Notes: generated by a model not told the origin, from the sequence alone. A stretch of DNA of 8,897 nt from Chloroflexi bacterium RBG_19FT_COMBO_55_16 (GCA_001795335.1 MGOK01000007.1:919-9815), one strand, 5' to 3'. Numbered from the stretch's first letter, positions 1-8,234 are shown. Numbers and translations are program-made.

Positions 1-1
1 A

Positions 2-67
2 GCTCGCAGCGCTGACTTGATCGACCTGATCCGCCATCTGCCGGCCCTCACCGGTGGTGGCACGTAA
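2..67 (+). CDS. C-terminal fragment of an upstream protein, possibly a c-type cytochrome
   Basis: Only the last 21 codons and the TAA stop lie in the window; the gene starts before base 1. The fragment reads ARSADLIDLIRHLPALTGGGT. The pattern D-L-x-D-L-I-x-H-L-P resembles the last helix of class I cytochrome c domains, which commonly end in forms like 'DLADLIAYLRSL'. No haem-binding CXXCH motif is in view, so this assignment rests on one helix and is weak. It is co-directional with the oxidoreductase operon and lies 77 bases upstream of it. A cytochrome c here would make sense as an electron partner of the complex. It could equally be any protein ending in an amphipathic helix. Confidence 0.4.
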   Translation, partial: ARSADLIDLIRHLPALTGGGT

Positions 68-121
68 GGGCACGGCGGAATTGGATAAGGATGGAGAACG
101 CGCCTAAAAACCGCCGTGCCC
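68..121 (+). promoter_or_regulatory. Perfect 11-bp inverted repeat between the upstream gene and nxrA
   Basis: GGGCACGGCGG (68-78) is matched exactly by its reverse complement CCGCCGTGCCC (111-121), with a 32-base loop. The left arm begins on the base right after the upstream TAA stop, and the right arm ends 23 bases before the nxrA start codon. The stem is very GC-rich. There is no T-run after the right arm (the next bases are AAATCAAAT), so it is not a classical intrinsic terminator for + strand transcription. It could be a stabilising or processing hairpin between two cistrons, a partial terminator/attenuator, or a binding site for a dimeric regulator. Confidence 0.55.
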
Positions 122-131
122 AAATCAAATT

Positions 132-139
132 AAGGAGGT
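132..139 (+). promoter_or_regulatory. Full-consensus Shine-Dalgarno of nxrA
   Basis: AAGGAGGT is a complete match to the anti-Shine-Dalgarno end of 16S rRNA. It sits 5 bases upstream of the ATG at 145, which fixes the start of the catalytic subunit and places the twin-arginine motif at residues 5-11. It is the strongest ribosome binding site in the window, in keeping with an abundant respiratory enzyme. Confidence 0.85.
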
Positions 140-144
140 AGTCC

Positions 145-3100
145 ATGCCAAAAATCTCCCGCCGTGAATTCCTCAAACTCTCCGGGGCGACTGCCCTCGG
201 GCTGGCCTTCACCGAGCTCGACCTGCAGCTGCTCGATCCCGTCGATGTCCCGAACCCGCTGGCCTTCTATCCAGAGCGGGACTGGGAGAAAGTTTACCGG
301 GACCAATACCGGTACGATACGTCTTTCACTTATGTGTGTTCGCCGAACGATACGCATGCCTGCCGCCTGCGAGCCTTTGTGCGCAATGGCATCATCCTGC
401 GCTCCGAGACGAACTACGACGTCAGCCGGTACAGCGATCTCTACGGGAATACCGCCACCGCTCACTGGCATCCGCGCGGCTGCAAGAAGGGACAGACTTT
501 CCACCGCCGTATCTACGGCCCACACCGCCTCAAGGGTCCCCTGATGCGCAAAGGCTGGAAGGAGTGGGCCGACGCTGGCTTCCCGGAACTCGACGCGGCC
601 AACAAATCCAAATACAAATTCGATGCGCGTGGGTTGGACGAGCTTCTCCCCGCCTCCTGGGAAGAGGCTTACGACTATATTGCACGCGGGATGATCGCCA
701 TCGCCGAGCGCTACTCCGGCGAAGAGGGCGCTGCGCTGCTGCGCTCCCAGGGCTACCCAGAGGAGATGATCGCCGCCATGGGCGGGGCGGGGACGCGCAC
801 CTTCAAGTGCCGCGGCGGCATGGGATTACTGGGTGTGATCGGCAAGTACGGCATGTACCGTTTCGCCAACACACTGGCCCTGCTCGACGTGCATGTGCGC
901 GGCGTCGAACACGAAGAAGCGCGCGGCGGGCGCACCTGGTCGAACTACACCTGGCATGGCGATCAGGCTCCTGGCATCCCTTTTGTTACTGGCCTGCAGG
1001 CCTCAGATGAAGACTTCAACGACCTGCGTAATTCGCGACTGCACATCCAGTGCGGCAAGAACCTGGTCGAGAACAAGATGCCCGAGTCGCACTTCTTCGT
1101 CGAGGCGATGGAACGCGGCGCCAAGATCGTCACCATCACCCCGGAGTACTCACCGCCGGCGACCAAGTCCGACTACTGGATTCCCATCCGCCCGGCAACC
1201 GATACCGCCCTTTTCCTGGGTATCACCCGCTGGTTGATGGAGGAAGAGAAGTACAACGCCGATTTCGTCAAACGCTTCACCGACTTCCCCCTGCTGGTCC
1301 GTCTGGATAATTTGAAACGCCTGGGCGCTGCCGATGTTTTCCCGAACTACCAGGCCAGCCTCAGCACCGATGGGCCAAGTTTCAAATTGCAGGGCCTTCA
1401 GCCTGGACAATATGAACAGCTTGGCGATTACGTGGTTCAGGATGCCAAGACCGGCGATTTGGCGTCCATCTCCCGCGATGACGTGGGTGCAGCCCTTGAC
1501 ACAAAAGGGATCGATCCCGCCTTAGATTGGTCGGGGTCAGTCACCCTGGTCGATGGAACCCAGGTGGAGGTGATCACGCTCTGGTCAATGTACCGCGAGC
1601 ATTTAAAGGAATACGATCTGGACACAGTTGCCGAGATCACACACGCGCCCAAAGCGATGATCGAGCAGCTTGCCAACGACATTGCCACGCTCAGCCCGGT
1701 CGCCATTCATATCGGCGAGGGGATCAACCACTGGTTCCATGCCACCCTGGCTAACCGGGCGCAGTACCTGCCTTTAATGCTCACCGGCGACATCGGCCGG
1801 CTGGGTGCTGGCCTGTACACCTGGGCAGGCAACTACAAGGCCGCCCTGTTCCAGGCCTCTCCCCTGACCGGCCCGGGGTTCAAAGGCTGGGTGGGCGAGG
1901 ACCCCTTTGAACCTAACCTGGATCCAAACGCGGCGGGCAAGGACATCGTTGCCCACGCCTATACGAAAGACGAGGAACCTGCGTATTGGAACCATTCCGA
2001 ACGCCCGCTGATCGTCGAAACACCCAAGTATGGGCGCAAGGTCTTCACCGGCCAGACTCATATGCCCACTCCAACCAAGGTGCAGTTCTTCACCAATGTC
2101 AACCTGCTAAACAATGCCAAGCACCACTACGAGATGGTTAAGAACGTCAATCCGAACGTCGAGTTGATCATCTCAATGGACATCGAAATGACATCTTCGG
2201 TCGAGTACGCCGATTTCGCCCTGGCAGCCAATACCTGGGCCGAATTCCAGACCCATGAGATCACCGCTTCGTGTTCCAACCCGTTCTTGCAGATCTGGAA
2301 AGGTGGTATCCCACCGCTCTACGACACGCGTGACGATTCACGCATCCTGGCGGAGGTGGCCGTCGCTATCGGAGACCAGCTTGGCGACCAGCGCTTCCGT
2401 GATTATTGGAAATTTCTCCTGGAAGGCAAGCCTGAGATCTATATCCAGCGCCTGCTCGACTCTTCGTTGACCACCAGTGGCTATAAGTTCGAAGAAATCA
2501 TCAGAGGGAAATATGGCGAGCCGGGCGCTGCGCTGATGCTCTTCCGCACCTACCCGCGCATCCCGTATTGGGAACAGGTGCACGACTCTGTGCCCTTCTA
2601 CACCGACACCGGGCGGATGAACGCCTATTGTGACATCCCCGAAGCCATCGAATATGGCGAGAACATCATCAGCCAGCGCGAAGGCCCGGAGGCGACACCT
2701 TATCTACCAAACGTCATCGTCACCTCCAGCCGCTTCGTGCGCCCTGACGATTACGGCATCCGGTTGGATGCCATGGGCTGGGAGGAACGTACGGTACGCA
2801 ATGTAGCCATGACCTGGGAGGAAGTCAAGCAGACGGTCAACCCGCTTTGGGAGTCGGGCTTCCAGTTTTACTGCCTGACGCCCAAGACTCGCCATCGCGT
2901 GCACTCCTCATGGAGCACGGTAGATTGGACGATCATCCTCGACTCGAACTTCGGCGATCCCTACCGCATGGACAAGCGCCTGCCCGGCCCGGGCGACCAC
3001 CAACTGCACATCAACCCACAGGCCGCTAAGGACATGGGCATCGAGGACGGCGATTATGTCTACGTGGACGCCAACCCCGCCGACCGCCCGTACATTGGCT

Positions 3101-3585
3101 GGAAACCCGACGACCCGTTTTATAAAGTTGCCCGGCTGATGCTGCGCGTTAAATATAACCCTGCGTACCCATACAACATCGTCATGCTCAAGCATGGCCC
3201 CTTCATGGCAACTGAGAAATCGGTTCTGGCCCACGAGACGCGGCCCGATGGTTTGGCCAAGTCCGAGGGTACCGGCTACATGGCTAATCTACGCTATGGT
3301 TCGCAGCAATCAATCACCCGTGACTGGTCGATGCCCATGCACCAAACCGATACCCTCTTCCACAAGCAGAAGACCAGTATGCAGTTTATTTTCGGCGGCG
3401 AGGCCGACAACCACGCCTTGAACACCGTCCCCAAGGAGACCCTGGTCAAAATCACTAAGGCTGAAGATGGCGGCCTGAATGGCGTGGGCAAGTGGGAGCC
3501 CATCCAGACCGGCTTTACCCCTGGCCACGAGAGCCAATTTATGGAGAAGTATCTCGGTGGAGAAACGGTGGAAGTGAAGAAGTAA
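145..3585 (+). CDS. nxrA: Molybdopterin oxidoreductase catalytic (alpha) subunit, NxrA/NarG-like, Tat-exported
   Basis: Catalytic subunit of a type II DMSO reductase family enzyme with a bis-MGD molybdenum cofactor and one [4Fe-4S] cluster (FS0), 1146 residues. An exact twin-arginine motif, SRREFLK (residues 5-11), precedes a short hydrophobic stretch, so export is by Tat. No clear AxA cleavage site is visible. FS0 ligands would be C65, D69, C73 and C113 (RGCKKG): the order C-x3-D-x3-C replaces NarG's H-x3-C-x3-C. The Mo-ligating Asp of type II enzymes is most likely D273 in WHGDQAPG. GEGINHWFHATLANR (524-538) and the stretch around TPKTRHRVHSSW (912-923) fit the cofactor-binding domains. The length and the GEGINHWFHAT...AGNYKAALFQ region look like NxrA of Nitrospira/anammox bacteria from memory. 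Whether it works as nitrite oxidase, nitrate reductase or on another substrate cannot be read from sequence. Fold and family are near certain; the Nxr label is probable. Confidence 0.88.
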   Translation: MPKISRREFLKLSGATALGLAFTELDLQLLDPVDVPNPLAFYPERDWEKVYRDQYRYDTSFTYVCSPNDTHACRLRAFVRNGIILRSETNYDVSRYSDLYGNTATAHWHPRGCKKGQTFHRRIYGPHRLKGPLMRKGWKEWADAGFPELDAANKSKYKFDARGLDELLPASWEEAYDYIARGMIAIAERYSGEEGAALLRSQGYPEEMIAAMGGAGTRTFKCRGGMGLLGVIGKYGMYRFANTLALLDVHVRGVEHEEARGGRTWSNYTWHGDQAPGIPFVTGLQASDEDFNDLRNSRLHIQCGKNLVENKMPESHFFVEAMERGAKIVTITPEYSPPATKSDYWIPIRPATDTALFLGITRWLMEEEKYNADFVKRFTDFPLLVRLDNLKRLGAADVFPNYQASLSTDGPSFKLQGLQPGQYEQLGDYVVQDAKTGDLASISRDDVGAALDTKGIDPALDWSGSVTLVDGTQVEVITLWSMYREHLKEYDLDTVAEITHAPKAMIEQLANDIATLSPVAIHIGEGINHWFHATLANRAQYLPLMLTGDIGRLGAGLYTWAGNYKAALFQASPLTGPGFKGWVGEDPFEPNLDPNAAGKDIVAHAYTKDEEPAYWNHSERPLIVETPKYGRKVFTGQTHMPTPTKVQFFTNVNLLNNAKHHYEMVKNVNPNVELIISMDIEMTSSVEYADFALAANTWAEFQTHEITASCSNPFLQIWKGGIPPLYDTRDDSRILAEVAVAIGDQLGDQRFRDYWKFLLEGKPEIYIQRLLDSSLTTSGYKFEEIIRGKYGEPGAALMLFRTYPRIPYWEQVHDSVPFYTDTGRMNAYCDIPEAIEYGENIISQREGPEATPYLPNVIVTSSRFVRPDDYGIRLDAMGWEERTVRNVAMTWEEVKQTVNPLWESGFQFYCLTPKTRHRVHSSWSTVDWTIILDSNFGDPYRMDKRLPGPGDHQLHINPQAAKDMGIEDGDYVYVDANPADRPYIGWKPDDPFYKVARLMLRVKYNPAYPYNIVMLKHGPFMATEKSVLAHETRPDGLAKSEGTGYMANLRYGSQQSITRDWSMPMHQTDTLFHKQKTSMQFIFGGEADNHALNTVPKETLVKITKAEDGGLNGVGKWEPIQTGFTPGHESQFMEKYLGGETVEVKK

Positions 3586-3596
3586 AAGGAGAACTC

Positions 3597-3860
3597 ATGC
3601 CTAAGGACGAATTTGTCGATGAAGATCCCATGCAGCTGGTGGGGATGGTCCTTCCCGGCGAAGAAGGCCAGCTGGAAGCCATGGCCGAGTGCATCGTCGA
3701 AGAGTATGTGCGCATGGGCTGGGACGAGCGGAGGTTAATGACCCTGTTCGTCAATCCGATGTTTATGTCCACCTATCGTATTTACCGGCAAAAAGGCGAA
3801 GAGTATATAGTTGGTTTGATTCGCAGGATTTGCGCTAAATGGATTATCTCAGCCAGTTAG
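3597..3860 (+). CDS. Small acidic hypothetical protein (87 aa) between the alpha and beta genes
   Basis: Function not recognised. The start at 3597 is supported by AAGGAG at 3586-3591, 5 bases upstream, just after the alpha stop codon (11-base gap). A longer reading from 3492 would overlap nxrA and lacks that site. The 87 residues begin MPKDEFVDEDPMQLVG, then GMVLPGEEGQLEAMAECIVE, then EEYVRMGWDERR, then NPMF...YRIYRQKGEEYIVGLI. It has an acidic N-terminal half, a basic C-terminal half, no signal peptide and no membrane segment, and looks helical and cytoplasmic. The motif set (DPM-LVG, AMAE-EEY-RMGW, NP--YR-YR--GEEY) feels like a small conserved family I have seen next to redox enzymes, but I cannot name it. 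Its stop codon overlaps the stop of the convergent HicB-like gene, so the last few residues (KWIISAS) may have been altered by whatever brought that gene in. A role in maturation or assembly of the complex is a guess from position only. Confidence 0.75.
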   Translation: MPKDEFVDEDPMQLVGMVLPGEEGQLEAMAECIVEEYVRMGWDERRLMTLFVNPMFMSTYRIYRQKGEEYIVGLIRRICAKWIISAS

Positions 3861-4135
3861 GCATACGCGTGAACGGCTACGTCCACCTTAAAACGAAAAA
3901 CTTCTGTAACCTTGTCCGGTTCAGTTATGCGAGGATCGGCCTCTACTGGCACCGGGCGCAGATAGGGCAGGCCGTCTTCAATAGCCCCCTCAAGGTGCAA
4001 TGCAGCAGCCTCCAACAGCATTGCCTTTGCTTCCTGTGGGGTTTTACCCACGGAGGCAATATCAAGTTCTGGGCAGAGCGAACTATACCCCTGATCTTCT
4101 CTGATAAGGATCCCGGTAAAGGTAAACATGTTCAT
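3857..4135 (-). CDS. HicB-like (UPF0150-type) protein, orphan, antisense inside the operon
   Basis: A 92-residue protein of the HicB antitoxin-like family. The core is GYSSLCPELDIASVG followed by KTPQEAKAMLLEAAALHLEG (about residues 16-50). This is the usual 'edGgY-a-cPELdi-s-GdT-eEA--nl-eAi-l-le' pattern of the partial RNase H fold. The C-terminal part (residues 60-92) has no ribbon-helix-helix or helix-turn-helix DNA-binding domain that I can see. No HicA-type toxin gene lies next to it: upstream is the nxrB leader and downstream is the convergent small gene. Many such solitary HicB-like proteins exist and few have known roles, so calling it an antitoxin would go too far. Its TAA and the TAG of the small + strand gene share bases (3857-3860), leaving no space for a terminator. 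A likely own promoter lies at 4186-4214. The Shine-Dalgarno is weak (GGGA about 8-10 bases ahead). Confidence 0.75.
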   Translation of the reverse strand: MNMFTFTGILIREDQGYSSLCPELDIASVGKTPQEAKAMLLEAAALHLEGAIEDGLPYLRPVPVEADPRITEPDKVTEVFRFKVDVAVHAYA

Positions 4136-4185
4136 GGTTGTTTCCCAAGGGAGAATGAAATATCAATCACCATTCCAGTTTAATC

Positions 4186-4214
4186 AGTATAACATAGCCG
4201 CTAACCCTTAACAA
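4186..4214 (-). promoter_or_regulatory. Candidate sigma-70-type promoter of the HicB-like gene, overlapping the nxrB leader
   Basis: On the minus strand, TTGTTA (4214-4209) and TATACT (4191-4186) are separated by exactly 17 bases. That is 4 of 6 and 5 of 6 matches to the -35 and -10 consensus. Transcription would begin near 4180, leaving a leader of about 45 bases before the ATG at 4135. The -35 box overlaps the Shine-Dalgarno of nxrB (AAGGAG, 4213-4218). On the + strand the same -10 area reads TATAAC (4188-4193), but no convincing + strand -35 was found. Consensus matching only; the sigma factor preferences of the host are unknown. Confidence 0.45.
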
Positions 4215-4224
4215 GGAGTCTCCT

Positions 4225-5483
<1,259 letters not shown>

Positions 5484-5487
<4 letters not shown>

Positions 5488-6173
5488 GCCAGATCGCTTT
5501 TCGTCGTTCCCAGGTCTATCACTTCTTCGCCGGTACTTTTCTCTATCCCCAGGAGAACTGGCTGGAGGATCTGCCGATCGTGGCAGGTATCTTAGAAGAA
5601 TTAAAAATGTTGCAGGGTTGGGTTTTTGGGCATGCCAGCCAGGATTTCAGCCTTCTCGACTTGCAATCCGAACACCGCCGGACATTTGGCCTGACCGGTT
5701 CTCAGTGCTATGAGACGGAGTTCGGCTTGCCTCATGAGTTTCGCCAGAGCCAGGAATTGGCGGATATCGCTGGGTTCTACCAGGCCTTCGGTTTCAAAGT
5801 GGGTGGCACAGTGCGCGAGCGCCCCGACCACCTGGCAGTTGAACTCGAATTCATGTACGTACTGGCCCTGAAAGAAGCTTACGCTACCACCAATGGGAGC
5901 CAGGAGCAGGTCGAGATCTGCCGCGAGGCGCAGGGCAAGTTCTTAGGAGATCACCTCGGCAGGTGGATCGGCTTGTTTGCCAAATCCCTGTCCCAGTCCT
6001 CCCTGGACGGCCCGTACCTGGCCCTGGCTCAATTTGCCGCAGCTTATGTCGAGGCTGACGCCAAAGGTCTGGGCTTGCGACTGGAACAGCCGCAACTGGC
6101 TGGAATCTCTCCGACGCCCCTTGGCCCTGACCTTTCTTGCGAAGATTGCCTGGTTGCTGAAAACCTGCGCTGA
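5484..6173 (+). CDS. TorD/NarJ-like molybdoenzyme assembly chaperone
   Basis: A 229-residue all-helical cytoplasmic protein of the TorD/DmsD/NarJ family. These bind the apo catalytic subunit, often through its Tat signal, and hold it until the Mo cofactor and partner subunit are in place. The family hallmark E-R-P-D-H-L-A-V-E-L-E-F-M occurs at residues 112-124. The N-terminal part (RRSQVYHFFAGTFLYP) is the usual first helix. The gene starts inside the nxrB stop codon (ATGA), with only a distant AAAGG (5468-5472), so translation is probably coupled to nxrB. That fits a chaperone made in step with its client. The C-terminus has a C219-E-D-C222 pair, which would suit metal binding or a disulfide; its meaning is unknown. 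Length is normal for the family. Family assignment is firm, and the client is inferred from the operon. Confidence 0.88.
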
Positions 6174-6190
6174 CAGATAGGAGGGTACGC

Positions 6191-7225
6191 ATGTTCAATC
6201 GCTCTCACCTTTTACTCGTTTTGGTCCTGATTGCAGCTGCGCTGCTCACATTCTATAAAATCCCGATCGCCAGCTCCCAGGGCCTCACCCTTGTCTCTGC
6301 TGCGGTTGAGGGAGACCTGCCCTTGACCGATCCAGATTCTGCCCTGTGGAATCAGGCTACGGCTGTGGATGTGCCATTGAGCGCTCAAAATGTCACCAAG
6401 CCTTTTCTCCTTGAGTCCAAAATCAAATCTCTCACTGCAAGGACGATCCAAAACGGGTCTCAAATCGCCTTCCTGGTCACGTGGGCAGACGACACTCAGA
6501 ACGATAGCCTGGTGCGCGTACAGGATTTTCGCGACTCAGTGGCGCTCCAGTTCCCTCTGGCCGAAGGGCAGCCCTTTTTCTGCATGGGCCAGCAGGGAGG
6601 CAATGTCAACCTCTGGCTTTGGAAGGCCGATTGGCAAGCGGATATCAACGCTCGCCAGGATATGGACACGCAATACTCGAACATGTATGTCGATCAGTAT
6701 CCCTTTGCCGATCCTGCCAAAGGTATCCAGGCTGGTGTTGCAGATTACACCGACCCAAACTATGTCCCCGCCATGGCATCTGGAAATCTATTTGCCAGCC
6801 CGCTGCATGCCTCCCCGATCGAGGACTTGATCGCCGGTGGTTTTGGATCGCTGACTGCTCAGGCTGCAGACAACCAAAACGTGCAGGGCTTTGGCGCCTG
6901 GGAGGCTGGTAAGTGGCGCGTGATTTTCAGCCGCGACCTGGCTTCCTCCGAGACGGATGACGTAACCTTTGTCCCTGGCAAGACTTACTCCGTGGCTTTT
7001 GCGGTTTGGGACGGCGCTAACGGCGAACGCAATGGGCAGAAGTCCACCTCCCAATGGGTTAATCTTCAATTTGGTAGCGCCCCCCAACCTGTTGGGGTCA
7101 AGGAGCAGGTCGAACCTCAGAAGCCCTGGTGGCAGACCACTCAAGTGATCACATTGTTCATGTTCGGAGTCCTGGCAGTGCTGTTCATCGTGGGCGCTTT
7201 TATCTATTCTCGCCTGCCTGAGTAA
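6191..7225 (+). CDS. Haem b gamma subunit (ethylbenzene dehydrogenase-like), signal peptide plus C-terminal anchor
   Basis: Likely third subunit of the complex (NxrC/EbdC/DdhC type), 344 residues, binding one haem b outside the cytoplasmic membrane. It has a Sec-type signal at residues 1-30 (hydrophobic core LLLVLVLIAAALL). The middle 40-295 is the ethylbenzene dehydrogenase-like haem domain. The known axial ligands of EbdC are a Met and a Lys; the equivalents here are probably M132 (PFFCMGQ, before NVNLWLWKADW) and K241 (EAGKWRVIFSRDL). Residues 319-340 form one transmembrane helix ending in RLPE, so the body faces outward and the complex is tethered to the membrane. EbdC and DdhC themselves are soluble. 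AGGAGG at 6179-6184, 6 bases ahead of the ATG, supports the start. Spacing to the chaperone is 17 bases. Function by family is good; the name NxrC is inferred from the operon. Confidence 0.85.
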   Translation: MFNRSHLLLVLVLIAAALLTFYKIPIASSQGLTLVSAAVEGDLPLTDPDSALWNQATAVDVPLSAQNVTKPFLLESKIKSLTARTIQNGSQIAFLVTWADDTQNDSLVRVQDFRDSVALQFPLAEGQPFFCMGQQGGNVNLWLWKADWQADINARQDMDTQYSNMYVDQYPFADPAKGIQAGVADYTDPNYVPAMASGNLFASPLHASPIEDLIAGGFGSLTAQAADNQNVQGFGAWEAGKWRVIFSRDLASSETDDVTFVPGKTYSVAFAVWDGANGERNGQKSTSQWVNLQFGSAPQPVGVKEQVEPQKPWWQTTQVITLFMFGVLAVLFIVGAFIYSRLPE

Positions 7226-7228
7226 ACC

Positions 7229-8185
7229 ATGAAGCGTTATCCAGTTTTTCTCTCCTGGCTAGTCGGGTCAGCCCTGGTGGATTGGCTGGTCACCCGCACC
7301 CTGGCGCGCTCGGCAATTTTCATGCCTAAATCGCCGCCGGTGATCCTCGTCTACCAGGGATTAGGCCTGCTCGGACAGCTGGCCGCTACAGTTACCGGTC
7401 TGCTTGTCCTGGCCTTTTTGGGTTGGATAGCCTGGCGGGGTTTACGCATGGGCGGCGAGGTCGTGTTGCCCACCGCTTTTGCCAGCTTGGTGGTCCTCAG
7501 CCTCATTTTCCTTGTATTTCCCCCCTCCGGCTGGTTGGCGGTGAGTTACCACATGATCTTAGTGGCAGTCATTGTATTGGTAGGTTGGCGGGCATTTAGC
7601 TGGGTGGATTCGAATTCAAAGAAGACCGCCAGCTTGCTTGTGGCGCTCACCCTCCTGGTCAGTGAACTTTACCAGGTGATCCCGGCGCTCTATGAAGCCT
7701 TAAGGTTACCTGGCCCGACTTTCTTTTCCCTGATCCTATTCAACGCCGGCGAACTGTTGTTGCTGCTCAGTACGATCGCCCTGTGGTGGGCGCATGGGCG
7801 TCCTGCTGCATGGCGAGTCTGGTTAGTTGCCAGTCTCCCGGCGCTCGCCTTTATCGCCATGCGGCTCGCCAATCCTGCCATGACTGGTATCATCGCCATT
7901 TGGTCAACAGGCTTGACTCTCTACCTACCCTGGCCGGGCTACGCTCTCGGCCTGTGGCTGACAGCCGTGACTGTCCTCAAATCACTAAAACAGAGCGACC
8001 TGGCCGCTTGGGTGATCCTCTTGCTGGCAGCAGGTGGGTATGCCCCCCAGCTCAGCACGCACGCCTTCCTGGGCATTGTCGCTCTCTGGCTGCTTCTGCC
8101 TGCTGCGCCGCAGCCTGCTTTGGATCGTCCGGTTTATCTTGAAAGCGTTCCCACCTCGAATGACCTGGTGTTAGAGGAGCTATGA
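7229..8185 (+). CDS. Polytopic membrane protein of unknown function
   Basis: I do not recognise a family. The 318 residues form about nine or ten hydrophobic segments, roughly at 6-30, 40-66, 77-97, 101-120, 133-152, 165-188, 194-211, 217-250 (probably two) and 258-291, with a short soluble tail rich in acidic residues (EEL end). Histidines are few: H108 (SYHM) and H189 (WAHG) in or near membrane segments, and H278 (STHAF). Two or more of these could ligate a haem b or take part in quinone contact, but no known pattern (NarI, NrfD, cytochrome b561) is seen. It starts 3 bases after the gamma stop with no Shine-Dalgarno, so translation should be coupled to gamma. That tight link suggests a role with the oxidoreductase, such as quinone/cytochrome link, anchor or transport of substrate. 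It is the last intact gene of the operon in this window. Confidence 0.8.
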   Translation: MKRYPVFLSWLVGSALVDWLVTRTLARSAIFMPKSPPVILVYQGLGLLGQLAATVTGLLVLAFLGWIAWRGLRMGGEVVLPTAFASLVVLSLIFLVFPPSGWLAVSYHMILVAVIVLVGWRAFSWVDSNSKKTASLLVALTLLVSELYQVIPALYEALRLPGPTFFSLILFNAGELLLLLSTIALWWAHGRPAAWRVWLVASLPALAFIAMRLANPAMTGIIAIWSTGLTLYLPWPGYALGLWLTAVTVLKSLKQSDLAAWVILLLAAGGYAPQLSTHAFLGIVALWLLLPAAPQPALDRPVYLESVPTSNDLVLEEL

Positions 8186-8208
8186 CTACGATTTCTGGGC
8201 GTCTGTAA
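8182..8208 (+). other. Possible start of a broken downstream gene (8 codons)
   Basis: An ATG overlaps the stop codon of the membrane protein (ATGA, the same arrangement as nxrB/chaperone) and is preceded by GAGGAG at 8174-8179. It reads MTTISGRL and then stops at TAA 8206-8208. The spacing from GAGGAG to the ATG is only 2 bases, and GAGGAG simply encodes the final Glu-Glu, so this may be chance. If real, it would be the residue of another operon gene cut off here. Not a functional CDS as it stands. Confidence 0.25.
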
Positions 8209-8234
8209 TTTTAGCAACATTTGAAGGTCACCTC

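Noticed and set aside
81..110. TTGGAT and TAAAAA spaced 18 bases, possible promoter for nxrA
   Set aside because: Matches are only 3 of 6 and 4 of 6, and the pair lies within the loop of the inverted repeat; too weak to call.
91..141. A 16-codon reading frame (MENAPKNRRAQIKLRR) ending 3 bases before nxrA, possible leader peptide
   Set aside because: AAGG directly abuts the ATG with no spacing, there is no run of regulatory codons, and its end merely reads through the nxrA Shine-Dalgarno.
4143..4152. TCCCAAGGGA dyad near the HicB-like start, possible autoregulatory operator
   Set aside because: It has only 4-bp arms, and the HicB-like protein shows no DNA-binding domain.
3839..4183. A 114-codon + strand reading frame across the alpha-beta spacer
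   Set aside because: It is the antisense shadow of the HicB-like gene, has no ribosome site, and its composition (Cys-rich, no family pattern) is not protein-like.
4155..4211. An 18-codon frame after AAGGGAG just upstream of nxrB, possible leader peptide
   Set aside because: Only one base separates the purine run from the ATG, and the codons show no regulatory pattern.
3861..4224. Missing HicA toxin partner searched for on both sides of the HicB-like gene
   Set aside because: No short frame with the HicA pattern (double-stranded RNA-binding-like fold, GSH--- motif) was seen in the spacer or overlapping its ends.
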